64,000 nucleotides of DNA, taken from assembly GCA_002633005.1 (NCBI GenBank), contig NMRA01000383.1:12951-76950 (forward strand), in the 5' to 3' direction. Source of the stretch: Phoronis australis (taxonomy: Eukaryota > Phoronida > Phoronidae). The position numbers and the translations under genes are program-made. Below the pieces are notes generated by a model. It saw nothing but the letters and a program-made list of their open reading frames with translations. It searched no databases and was not told the DNA's origin. Position 1 is the stretch's first letter. Each line of letters begins with the position of its first letter. Shown piece after piece: positions 35,167 to 48,500 of the stretch.

Positions 35167-36303
35167 CTTTATATGGATGGGTATAAGGTTATGGTGGATA
35201 TTCTGTTGGTTTGTATCAAACCATCAAGACTGATTGTGTTAACATTAATTTCAAAACTAGCTTTATAATTTTAATTCATTATAATTAACTTTACAAAACA
35301 TGAACACAATTCAACTTTTTATCGTTGCACTTTAATACAGATTTTTTATGCTAGAAGGAATGCTTTTTGAATTATTTGAGATTTTCTGATAACGCTGTTC
35401 CTTTATTGTCTGACTGTGGCACTCTTGTTGGTTTACTTTTTACTCAACAAGACTGTGGCTTATTTCTTACTGATTTCGGACATCTTTGTTTGTCCTGCGA
35501 ATTGTAGTTCGAGAAGTACAGGAACCCTATTGTTTTTCGTCATAATTGGATCCAAGATGGCGGATGTGGTGGCCATTTTGTTTTCAATGTCAGATTCAAA
35601 TGCTCATAGAGGCCTAATTTTTGACGTACACGGCTGAAAATTGGTAGGAAAATTGAACAATATGATTGCTACAGATGTGCGGGAAATTGTTTACTTTCAG
35701 TCAAAGATCGCAGAAATATCAGCAATTGCACATGCGCACCTCGATTTTGAGCAAAAACATTTTCTGCTGTAGAGGGCGCATTATAAAACCAATTGCTGTA
35801 AAATTTTCCAGGTAATAGTTTTCTATGACACGCTATTATTTAATGCTGAAAAAATGTAAGTTGTTTCCAAGATGGTGGACCTGGCGCATTTTGACCCATT
35901 TTCAGTCGTGCTGGGGTGCCATTTTAAACAGGAAGATAAAATGACGTGAATTTTTGCATGTGGATTTTTTGAGGTTTACCCTTTCAAATGGCCTGTAACA
36001 ATTTCATTCTCAGATTTAATGTTTTCGAGTTATTTGACTTTGAATTTCAGAAAAAGTGCAAAATTTCAATTCTTTTGGAATATTTTACGGAATTTAGCGA
36101 AACTATCATGTTAGATAGAGTTTTGAAAGGGCTATCAGAAGATATTTTTCGTTTTTTGCTAAGATGTCTACTTTTTGAATTATTCAAGATTTTCTGGTAG
36201 CTCTGATTCGTTGACCAGTCTTGCTGCACTGATGTTGGTTTAGCTTCTATTGAACAAGAGTGTAGCCTATTACTTACTGATTTATGACATCTTCGCTAGT
36301 CAT

Positions 36304-36390
36304 ATGAATATTATCGTGTTGTTCATTATCGCCACCTTCATCATCATAATCTTCATCGTCATCTCCATCGTCGTGTTTTCAGTTAATTTC
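36304..36390 (+). CDS. Repeated hydrophobic micro-ORF, copy 4 (old copy, diverged end)
   Basis: MNIIVLFIIATFIIIIFIVI then SIVVFSVNF; the KCRSSERS tail is lost and the frame runs on into a hydrophobic IFLFVFTLLVAIIV ending at 36435. Confidence 0.2.
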
Positions 36391-37189
36391 ATTTTTTTGT
36401 TTGTTTTCACTCTGCTGGTCGCAATTATCGTCTGAAGTGCTGGAAGCCTTTTGTTTTTGGTTATGATGAGATCCAATATGGCGGACATGGTGGCCATTTT
36501 GTTTCCGATTTCAAGTTCAGATACTCTAGAGGCTGCATTTTTTGAGGTACCCAACTGAAAATTTGCACAAATATAGAAGTAGACAAAATCTATCAATTAG
36601 TGCGAAATCAAGGATCGCGGAAATATTGGCAATTGCACATGTGCACCTCGTTTTCAGGCTAAAAACGTTTAATCCTATAGAGGTCGCATTATAGGAGCAA
36701 TTGCTTCGGAATTCGTCAGCTTTTAGTTTCTTACAACAAGCTATTATGCAGTGCTGCGGAACCAGAAGTTGCTTTGAAGATGGCAAATCTGGCGTATTTG
36801 CACTCATTTTCAATCATTCTATGGTGACATTTTTAACGGAAAGAGCAAATGATGTGAATTTTTGCATGCGGATTTCTTAAAGTTTAATTTCTTTAAATGT
36901 TCTGTCTGCAACAAGGTTTTTCTCAGACTTACCGCTTTTTGTTATTTGACTTTGAAATTTTTCAAAAATTTTTACAAATTTTGTGGAAATGTTCTATAAG
37001 ATAGAATTTTTAATGTGCTTTTGGAAGGTTGTTTTCATTTTTCACTATGATATCTACTTTTTGAGTTATTTGAGATTTACTGAAAACGTTCCTTTGTTGA
37101 CTGATTTTGCTGCAGTGTTGTTGGTTTACCTTCTATTGAACAAGAGTGTGTCCTACTTCTTACTGACTTCTGACATCTTCGTTGGTCAT

Positions 37190-37303
37190 ATGAATGTGAT
37201 CATCATGTTCATCATCGCCACCATAATCATCATCGTCGTCATCCTCTCCGTCGTCATCGTCTTTTCGATTAATTTCACCAAGTGTCGCTCCTATGAGCGT
37301 TCT
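37190..37303 (+). CDS. Repeated hydrophobic micro-ORF, copy 5 (old copy)
   Basis: MNVIIMFIIATIIIIVVILS then VVIVFSINFTKCRSYERS. It is 38 codons like the young copies, with many substitutions but no indel, nearly all exchanging one hydrophobic residue for another. The stop is at 37322. Confidence 0.25.
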
Positions 37304-38509
37304 TGTTATTGTGCTTTAATCTGACAGCATTAAGATAAGTGTTGCGTGAAGAATAAAGACATCTGATTTCATTTTCCTCCCTTTTTGTTGACAGAAACAT
37401 AAATAAAGATCCCGCATTTTAATTCCTCATAAAAACTGAGTGTTGAGCATTTTCCCTCACAATCAAAATAGCATGAGAAAACTTAATGCTGCTGTATCCA
37501 TGTTACCGCCAATTGATTAACATTATATTCTAACGTGTTTTGTATGTCTTGTTCATTTTGTTTGCGTCAGCCAGCATGACAAAATTCCATGTTGTTTCTT
37601 TGTATGAAGTTGTGCGTTAGAACCATTCACTCTCCGGACTGTGTTGATAAAGTTGGCAAGACATTGTGCAGTAAAGATTCTTCAGTTTGAATAAAAACTA
37701 AAAGTGCACTGAAGACCTGTCTTACATCTTAACAAAAGTGCTGCTTAAGACCTGCCTTACATATAACTCTTGATTTATACCATTTATCATTAAATGAAAT
37801 TGGCACCAAATTGTTCGTTAGTCAAATTAGGTGTGATTTCATGACTTGGACGAAGTGACAGCTCGTTATTACTTGAGAGCGGACACTGCAAATTGGTTGA
37901 TGACGTAGCGTGTCATTTTATGCACCAAATATGGCCCCAAGGAATATCAAACTGTGTGTTCATTGCAAGCCCTGAAGTCTTGTTTCATCTGAGTATAGGA
38001 GTAAGTTGAGAAGACTTTTGTAGCAGTAATTTGAAGTAGTCTACAAGATTAAGTTTGATTCTTGCATGAAAAATCCCAGCATGCTGCAGTTGAAGATTAT
38101 TATAAATACCAAACAATTGTTATTGGAACTTTGCCAACTTCATGTGTGAGTATTGGTATCAAGACAGTGACTATTTTCTTGTATTGATTTTTAAACCTTC
38201 ATTTGATGTTACTAGTGCATCTTGGGATTGCGTGGTTAAGTCTATCCTTGTAAATTGGTAATCAATTTTTTAAGACCGGTAGATTGTGTATTGATTGGTA
38301 GCGTGACTTGTCACAACTTCTACCAGCCATTGTTTTTTACTTAAAAGTAACACTAAGCAGGGTGGGGTACATGCAGATGCAATGTCTCTTCGTGTTGAAT
38401 GTTATTTAGATAATGCTTCCGTACTTGATCAGTATTTGTGCTTGACAGTGCCAGTTCTATGGTTTATAGTTTGTGTCAATACTAAATGTCAGTCTTAATT
38501 TTTTTCCAG

Positions 38510-38564
38510 AATTGACGAACTCATGATTTGCTACTGTTAGTTGTGTTTGGTCACCTCGCCAGTC
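38510..38564 (+). other. KIAA0513-like 5' UTR part of first coding exon
   Basis: A strong acceptor (TTTTTTTCCAG) ends at 38509. The 55 non-coding bases include an in-frame TAG at 38538-38540, which fixes the downstream ATG as the start. At least one further upstream non-coding exon must exist. Confidence 0.75.
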
Positions 38565-39508
38565 ATGGATCTAAGTTTCATACGTGGTAACCGGGAGAAA
38601 AAATCAGAGGAGAGTCCCAAGAAATCCTTCTTTCCAAGGAACGTTTCCGATAGCACCAGGAAGTTTCTCGGTTCTGTTTCTGAGAAAAAGAATGGTCTGT
38701 GGAGCAATATCTCATCTAAAATAGATAGCGTAGTTGCAGTAACACAGCCATTGAGGGAGGACAAAAGGTCGTCACCAGAGGGTTCTTCACCAGAGAAAAG
38801 TGACCGTCGGTTCTCACAGCCAACTCTTTCACAGACGGATAAACAAAATAGCCATGACCCCATGTCACAATCGGTGATTCTAAATGGACATTCGCAAGCA
38901 CCACCCATAAAGAGAAATGCAGATGTTAGCGGAAAACAAAACGTAGAGGTAGATGTTCACTTCAATGGCAGTGACACCAAGCCTGAGCTTGCTGGACGAG
39001 TGAAAGTTACTCCAGATGTAAAAATTAATTTTGATACACCCCTCCATGAAAACAATGAGAGTTCTGGGGACAATTTAAGCAAGAGTCAACCCCAACGACC
39101 AGTGCTACAACGCAAACCCAGTTTAACAGCAGAGGAAGTATTCTTAGATAACCTAGAAAAGAAAAAGGGAATGTTAGTCGTGGATAACAGTCAGGCGACG
39201 GAAAATCTGGCGAGTCCAAATAGAACCATGAAGGAGTTCAGATTCAACGATGACGAAAACGAAGATGAGTTGTTTCTGGTGCCTGTTCCATCAGATCAGA
39301 ACCTGATGGATTTCGATAAAGCAGATTTCAACACATACGAGTCTATTGAGAATGTTGGTGATGACAGTGATTCAAGCTCAGATGGTGAGTTTGGAGGAAT
39401 TGTATTAGGATCACACAAATCTCTCCATTCATTGGTCGAAGAGTTGGATGAGGATACTGTAGCATACAGAGACTTCATGGTACGATTTGTCGATGCCATT
39501 TTTGCCCG
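38565..39508 (+). CDS. KIAA0513: KIAA0513-like exon 1 (long N-terminal region)
   Basis: It encodes residues 1-314 and two bases of Arg315; donor [26 protein letters not shown] begins a polar, probably disordered stretch; conservation starts at [17 protein letters not shown]. This N-terminal region is much longer than the human one. Confidence 0.9.
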
Positions 39509-42500
39509 GTGAGTCAATACTGAGTTGGTGAATTAATTTTACTAAGTGGTTTCTACCGGGGATATTGTGACGTGACTATTGCGTGATGCAACTCCTATGC
39601 TAACATTCTAGGTTTTCATATCACTGTAAACCTTGGTGAAATTCAGACAATTTAGCACACACTTTATTGCCCAAGTTTATTGCCCCTCTATATAGTGGGA
39701 ATTCAATGCATCTGTGTATGCCCTATTGTCCAGCTCAGCAGAAGATAACTGACTTGCAGGCTACTACCAAGTTTCTCAGGTCAAGAGGTCACTCACATTA
39801 TGTTGCTATTATGGTGGAACAATTTTAATTATTAAAACTTGCATAGCATAACAGGTAGAGCATTGTGATCAATTCTGGTAAATAAACTTACCAGAAAGCA
39901 TGTGCTTTTAGTCAAATTATCTACAAGTTTCCAGAACTGTACTCAGAAAAGGTACTTTTTCTGATATTACATAAAATTTCTAGCCTCAATTTTTGATGGT
40001 GTAACAAAAACAAGTCCATTTAAAAAACAAAAATCAGTCTGGAGAGTGGAGAATAACGTCTATAGTGTAGTATGTGAGTTTCATTTCAGTCAGATTAGCT
40101 GTTTTTGAGATACGATATTAGCAATGAAATGCCCGTCCACTGTGTACAATAAAATGCCCATCCACAGTGTACAATGAAATGCCCATCTACAGTGTACAAT
40201 GAAATGCCCATCCACAGTGTACAATAAAATGCCCATCTACAGTGTACAATGAAATGCCCATCCACAGTGTACAATAAAATGCCCGTCCACAGTGTACAAC
40301 GAAAACATACTATAGTGCGCAGTTGTATTAGTTTCACAAAATTAAGCCAATGCAATGAAATGTGATATGTTATGTGACACGGCTAAACCCCTTACAGGAT
40401 CATATTGAAATTTGACGGGTGTGTTCCTATAGAGTCTACGACAGAGGGCGACGAGTTTCGGACCGACCCGAATTCCGCTGTGCCCCTAGTGGCAATTTTA
40501 GTTTTTTACGTTTGCCTCTGTATCTTCAAAGTTCTTCAACCGATTTTCATGACATTTGGTACATAGGCATCTGTTAATGAGTTGATGCTATCCTCCTGTT
40601 TTCGGATTGTTTCGATGGATTTTGCACCATCTAGTGGCCATTTTTACTATTTTCTAGTTGTTTTTTTGGCGTCCGCCCCACTAACAACCAAACCACTCTA
40701 AGGATGATTGTGAAAATTGGCATGTATGGTCTTACTATGAAGAATACAGTTGACAATGATTTTCTGAAGACTTCGATTATTGTGGCGCCTCTTAGTGGCA
40801 GTTTTGTTTGTTTTTGCACCCATGGCTTTATCTCCTAAACACTCTACAGGATCTTTATTAAATTTAGCAAATGTATTTATATAAAGTTGACAACAGATGA
40901 CGATAACTTTCGAACATATCGGTCGACTGGTGTGGGCCCTAGTGGCAATTTTAGTTTTTTACGTTTATTGCTGTATCTTCAAAGGTACTCAACAGATTTG
41001 GCACATAGACGTCCAATAGGTCTTTAACGCTAGCCATTCATCTTCGGATTGATTCAACGTTTTTTACGCCACTTAGTGGCCATTTTTGGTGTTTTTGAGT
41101 CTCATTTGTGGCATCCGTCCCTCTGTCAACCAAACCGTTCTAAGAATGATTGTGAAAGTTGGCATGTAGGTACTTTCTATGAAGGGGATGGTTGCTGATG
41201 ATTTTCTGATGATTTTGACTACTGTGGCGCCTCCTAGTGGCAGTTTTGTTTTTTTGCACCTCTACCTGTATCTCCTAAGCCCTCTGCCGGATCTTTATAA
41301 AATTTAGCACGTGTATTTATATGAAGTTAACAAAAGAGGATGACAACTTTTAGTCTGATCCGATGAACACTGTGCCCCCTAGTGGCAATTTTGTTTCTTG
41401 TTTTCCTTTTTCTCTGAAGTTCCCTGGCAAATTTTAATTAAAGTTGGTAAATGGCTTTCTTTTAAAGAAACGATGACATTTTTTTTGGTTTTCAGACGGA
41501 TTCAATGTAGTTTTGCGCCATCTAGTGGCCATTTTATTGACGCAAATAAACAACCCTAAAAGCGCACCATTTGCGATGCATTCGTGGGTGCATTTCAACG
41601 CTCCGCGTTGCTCTTGTTTAAACTTGTTGTGAAGAATGTAGTTAACGAGTCAACGTAGATCTATAAATATTCATACATGAGCTCGGGGCAGAGCCAAAGT
41701 GATTTGAAAAATGCATCAATGAACAACATATTCAAAAGTGTAAGATACGTTTTTGCAGTTACCGTGAAGTTGTGTTTTTACAACGAGGCTGAAGTAGTAC
41801 AGTTTTATGACCGGTCAATTGACAGTGTTCACAATGAGGCTAATTAGATATACAGATCTTGCGATGCCAGACTCCCTATGATACGCTGTGCTTTTGAGCT
41901 TTACTTCACCAAGCTCTGCTGCGTAATGGTTACCCCAACGCCTTAGCGAACTTAATTAAGCCAAACTGTTACTAACCCATCGTAATCGATTCACAAATTG
42001 ATGCATGTGGATTAGCTGTGCTACGGATGAAAAACTATTCGCTAATTTTTCTTATAATTCATCAGTTTTAAAAATTCAAAGGTCACTAACATTTACTTTT
42101 CAATTTATGAATTGTTATAACAGTCGTGTTTGCTTTACTTATTGTTGTTTTTTACTTTGAAACTCAGGGGGAGGGGTTCGCTAAACAGGCCTATGTATCT
42201 CATACAATACACATTTGACCCATGAATACAGACCAGCACATTTATCTCATCCAATACACATTTGACCTTACCCATGAATATAGACCAGCTCATTTATCTC
42301 ATCCAATACACATTTGACCAAACCCATGAATATAGACCAGCTCATTTATCTCATCCAATACATGTTAGATCAAACCCATGAATATAGACCAGCTCTTTTA
42401 TCTCATCCAATACACATTTTACCAAACCCATGAATTAGACCACCACATTTATCTAATCCAATAAACATTTGACCAAACCCATGAATATAGACCAGCACAT

Positions 42501-45500
42501 TTATCTCATCCAATACACCTTTGACCAAACCCATTAATATAGGTCAGCACATTTATCTCATCCAATACACATTTGACCAAAGCCATGAATATAGACCAGC
42601 ACATTTATATCATCCAATACACATGTGACCAAACCCATGAATATAGACCAGCACATTTATCTCATTCAATACACATTTGACCAAACCCATGAATATAGAC
42701 CAGCACATTCATCTCTTCCAATACACATTTGACGAAACCCATGAATATAGACCAGCACATTCATCTCGTCCATTACACATTTGACGAAACCCATGAATAT
42801 AGACCAGCACATTCATCTCATCCAATACACATTTGACGAAACCCATGAATATAGACCAGCACATTCATCTAATCCAATACACGTTTGACCAAATCCATGA
42901 ATGTAGACCAGCACATTCATCTCGTCCAATACACATTTGACCAAACCCATGAATATAGACCAGCACATTCATCTCATCCAATGCACATTTGACGAAACCC
43001 ATGATTATAGACCAGCACATTCATCTCGTCCATTACACATTTGACGAAACCCATGAATATAGACCAGCACATTCATCTCATCCAATACACATTTGACGAA
43101 ACCCATGAATATAGACCAGCACATTCATCTCATCCAATACACATTTGACGAAACCCATGAATATAGACCAGCACATTCATCTAATCCAATACACGTTTGA
43201 CCAAATCCATGAATGTAGACCAGCACATTCATCTCGTCCAATACACATTTGACCAAACCCATGAATATAGACCAGCACATTTATCTCATCCAATACACGT
43301 TTGACCAAACCCATGAATATAGACCAGCACGTTTATATCATCCAATACACGTTTGACCAAATCCATGAATGTAGACCAGCTCATTTCAATCTGTAACAAA
43401 GTCATCAAGCCTTTGGCAGCCAAGGAATTCCGTGGATACTCGAGGGTGAACAGTGTACACTTCCACGTCCACTTGCTTACAAATCCTGTTGGCATAAGAA
43501 TTGACTAATGTGGAATTTTGTCAATTATTTTTTGTTTTTTTTATTAATAGGCAAGTGAAATTTCAAAATAACATGACTGACAGGCTAGTTGATTTTAGCA
43601 GACTTTTTGTTCAGATCTAATGGTATTCAACAGAACTTGGTAGTATCAAGGTGATTGTTGATTTGAAGGCTTTATAACTTGATAATTTGGCCAAGCAAAT
43701 TTTTCCTTCAGACAAATGAAGTTTTTGGTTTACTTGCCCTTGACTGGCGAGTTAAACCATATGTTTACTGCATTGTGTACTTTGGCCTGTTTCATAATGC
43801 TTTGTGACAAAGTTCTTGAAAACTACTTCTCTGTGAAATGAAATTGCTTAATTTAGTACTTTGCAGTTCAGTGTGAGATGATTGAAGAGCTTGAGATGAT
43901 GATGGAAGTCTTGCTAAAAAACCATGGCTCATTTAATTCATGATGTCTCATTACTAGTTAGAAATGCTGGTTTCATTTGTGTATATGCTCAATTGACAGA
44001 GGCGATTGCGCTGCTTTTATCTGTATTGTTTGACATATAATTGTACATTTAATCGAGGACTTTCTTGGTGTTAGCGGAAATGAATCTCAATGCTTGTGGG
44101 AGGATAAAAGTGGCGTTGTGTTGTTCTTCTCTGTGAACATTAAGTTTATTCTTCATTGATCATCAGTGGTTGTTCTGAATCTTCAATCAGGGCAATTTGT
44201 CACTTTGCTTGACTAGTATCTGATGGGAGGCTATGTGATGGAAATAATGGAATGGGTATAGAGTGACCTAACTTTTCAATAAACTAGGACCTACATTCTG
44301 CTCTGTCTAATGTCTCTCTTATGCATTAAGCAGAATTTTCATCATCAGACAGTAGACGTGGACATCTGAATCATCATTTAGAGAAAAGATTCACAATGAT
44401 GTCTTGTCTTCTGGTTTACGAGTATTTTTAAGTTCGTCATTGCTTTCTGTCATTGTGATTTGCTTGAAGTATTGAATCACTTGTGTTCATTATGCTTTAC
44501 CACAAGATGAGTCTGATAGGTTTGTTGTGGTAAAAACGAGGTCTGCTGGTGCATTACGGGTCATTTCACTCTATTGATCAGACTTGATGCAACTGTTCGT
44601 GTGTGGCTGATTTGGGAACCTACCCTCTGAAGAGAGGCCATGTGAATTCTGTTAGAAAATTGACAAATTGATGCTTTTATGGGACAACTCAAAGGATTTT
44701 TGGAAAACATGGTTAATATGGTCTAAATAAAGGAAAATGAATCAAGTTGATAATAGAAAAAATATTGCGCCACTGAAAAGTGTTTCAGGTTGTTCAAATT
44801 TGCTGCTGATTTTGTTTGCTGACATTTGATCTTGCAGAGGTGAACATTGAGTTTGTGCTCTGTGGAATGGCTGTTATTTTTATGTTACACCAAGATATCT
44901 TTAAAGATATGTCTGTCAAGATTTTTAAAATTCTTATATTGTGACATGATGGTGGAATTCCTACATTGCATTACATGATACAGGAATATTCCTTCATCAT
45001 GTAGACTCCTTCATGGTTTGCATTATACAGGAATATTCCTTCATCATGCAGACTCCTTCATGGTTTGCAATTTCCCGTTACCAACACAAGTTCCAGGCCA
45101 TGTGCATACATACGCCATTTCTAATTCTTAATCTTGGGGTTGGCCAACTTCAATAAACTTTGAATCATTATCTTGAGTCGCTGATAGTGTCTATGTTCTT
45201 GTCGGCAACGGAAATAATAGAATTCTATAATGGTAAGGAATATTAGGAGACCGATTCTGTGAGAGTGGGTTTCTATCCACTTTAACAGGGCAAAAGGCAT
45301 CCTTAACTTGTACTTAAGTTTCTGTAGGTCGTAGTAACGTTTGCACAAAGATTTACCAAGCATGAGACGTCACTTCTCAGTTCCAAGGCAGATGCTGACA
45401 TTTGAGTTACATTTATTGTTCTTGTTCAGTTATGATTTCTTCTGTTTTCAGGGTTGAAATCTCTCAGGAAGAAAAAGCTAAATTTGGACAGTACTGTCTG

Positions 45501-48500
45501 GTGGGTATTTTTACTTGTTGATAATTGCTGTGTACAGAAAATGCAATTCGCATCAAAATTTGTCAATGGGTCGTTCCTTGCCAGTGAAAGACACTAATGC
45601 TGACTGATAACTAGGAAAGCATCATTTTCCATTAGATTTTGCCAGCTTTTATAGACAAAATAATGTTTATGACAAAATTTGTTACTTTCGGGATATTTGC
45701 TGTTACCTAAGTGTTACGCGGGGTAAAATGTCACTAATTTAGGAGACAGTATGACAGACAAGCAAAATTTTATTTTCTCATTGTTTTTTAAAAGATATGT
45801 TGCATCAAAATAACGCTTTTCCACATTCAGGTTCCGCTTTGATAGGCACCTTCAGAAAATGTTTTGAAAAATGTTGATCAACAATCACAAACGGTGACCT
45901 CTTGTGGATACTTAAGTAACTATTGGTTACAGTGTTTCTTTTATCCATCCATAGAATTTGTCTCCATTTGCAGTGCAGACTCTGACCTTTGGATTTGGGG
46001 ATCTGGTCATGTGATCCAGGTCACCGATCTATGCGTTATGTTCATTAACATTGCAAGATAGTAATGATCAGACAAAATACTGTTCCCCTGTCATGACTAC
46101 TAAAATGACTGGAATAATGACAACACAATTCTAATTACAGGATTGCTCAGCCTTTCTTGTTAATTCTCTTTCATTTGGAATCACGAGGGAAAATCATTCT
46201 GATGACGAATTTGAGTTCTGCCCATCCGTCGTGTCAGGAAATTGCATTTGTCTGAATAAGTTTGGCGTGTACTGTGCTACGTTACAAAACTGTAAACAAA
46301 GTATATAGTTGTCACCAGGCAACAGTGTTGAGCGCGTTCAGACACGTTTTTTTAATTTCATCTATTTTCACTGTCTTAATGACTGTACTCATTCTCTAAC
46401 TTGTTCTATTTCCTCTGTTGCTATAAAGTAATTTTTGATTGTATTTTACAGGAAGCTACAGGCCGGCTCTGGTTTGCACGTTCTATTAACTCAAAGGTAT
46501 GTCAGCCTACTCTTCAAATATCACTTGGAAAATGGGAAAAATAACAAATTAGGAAAAAATTCGTCAAAACTTCCCGAAAATTGCATTAGCTAAATAAAAT
46601 CTCATGACCCAAATAATATCGTGTTTGTGCGTGCAGCAATTTGTTTAAAAAATTACGATTTGCCCGTTACTTTTTGTGGGAAAAGACTTGTGAAAACTGA
46701 AAGTTATAATATTTGTTGGAGATCTCTTGGAGAAGAATACGAATGGGAATTGTGTCAAATTTACTGTCACTGAATTTGAAGAGACGATGAAGGAAAGCCT
46801 GCTCTAAATGATGTATTCTTGTTGTACTATAGTGCAGTCTAACTCACAGATTTTCAACAGTTCTGGAGTGAATTCTGAGCACAGTTTCTAATAACACACT
46901 TCAACTGGAATATGTTGGATCTTTATTTAGTCAATAAAAACACCTTTCTAGATCTTAAGAATTTGTTCGATGGACTTGCAGGAACTTTGTAGCATTAATG
47001 TTGCTTTAGTCTTTTGTTGTTATATGCTGTTGTTAGCCTGAAATGATGGATTTTACTTAATTCAACAATAACGTTTACGATTGACAGATTTATTAAGGAA
47101 GTGTGCAATAAAAAGGCTGTCAGACCACAAATTATTGACGTAGCATTACGGGTTGAGGTGAAAGCAAAAAAGACCAACAATCGTTCGTCCAATATCTTGA
47201 TACTGATTTAATATCCTTGCAAAGTGACAAAAAAATCAAATTGAGTTTCTTTTAGTTCAGTTCAACTGTGTTCGTTCTCACGTGAATTCAGCATGCATGC
47301 ATCCCTCTTTGGAAATTGTCAGATAAAATGGTTAGTGTGCATGGAATTATAATCAATCGGTTTGTGCCTGTTGTGGGTTTTAACACGCTTTATTTAGAAT
47401 TTCCTTTGATAATGGTGACGCAAAAGTGATGAATAATTAATTTCAGCTCAAAATGAACCAAGGATTAATAAATATAAGATTAATAAATATAAGATTAAAA
47501 ACTGTACTAGTTAGTGAGATAAGCGCTGTGAGATATTCTAATCTCTTGACAGCTGTTTCCTACACTTGTTATACATTAACTTTTTCAGAAAATTGTTCAG
47601 CTTAATCTAAAAAAGTTTTGTTTTGCTCTAACTGGTTTATTTTTCTAACAATTTGCTCTGTTTCATTTATTCTTAAAATATGTTGTTGTCAGGATAACGC
47701 ACATTGCTTGAACTGAGTACATGTCCTCTAAACATAAAACATAAAGTTGATAGTTACTCACGTCACAAACACACCCTTTAAAACCTCGTCAACATACAGC
47801 CTACCCTAGATCAACTTACATTAGTGGAACTTTAAGCATAGCGTCCAGACACATACATATCTGATAACTAGGGTAAGGTGGAAGTTTTCGGTCCATGCAT
47901 GACAATGAACAGATGATGCGAATACGGACACAAAAGAAGACTTATTGGTATGTAACCACAGCTGATAATTAATTCGAGTGACGTAAGTTAACGTAGAACA
48001 AATTACCCAGTCTTGATAATGTGGAATAAGTTGTCACACGTTGGGTAAGTTGTCACAAGTTTAGTAAGTTGTCACAAGTAGGATAAGTTGGGCTAGTTAC
48101 TTGTTTAAATAGCATCCAGACAGCCCTTAAACCTAGCGACAACTGGTTCTAGGAGTGACTTGCTCTAAGGATGGATCATCACAACCAGGCTTTTTCCACA
48201 TTCTTTCAGGCCCAGCTTCTATTGTGAGTTAGTGATGTATATGGTTACATTGTAAGCCATGCTAGATATTACTTTCCAGTGAATACCTCAAGATCTGGGT
48301 TTTTGTTGACAAAATTACCATTACTTCAACAATTTTGAGAATTCAAAAAAAAAACAGTATAATATAATTTTACTCCGTGCAGATTTTATAGTTTTGATTG
48401 GTATTCATGTTCCAAAAAGAAAATGGAAAAGTACAGCGGGGACACTGTCATGCCTTCTCCTATTTAGATATGATCTGATAAAAAATAGTTATTACCTTCA

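Larger units (their letters stand above)
35330..37320. repeat. Decayed relatives of the 23-29 kb repeat, about 2.3 units
   Basis: Recurring landmarks at about 35440, 36250 and 37130 (CAAGA.TGTG.C.TA, then TTACTGA.TT..GACATCTT) give a period near 850 bp. The array hairpin survives in altered form at 35552 and 36475 (ATGGCGGA(T/C)..GTGGCCATTTTGT). The palindromic GCATGCGC and YY1-like motifs are degraded. Many indels separate it from the 23-29 kb copies, so this is an older expansion. Confidence 0.8.

Noticed and set aside
34714-35233. 131-codon DIVSKVG frame and its antisense partner
   Set aside because: Both strands are open because of the 21-bp repeat; no conserved protein feature.
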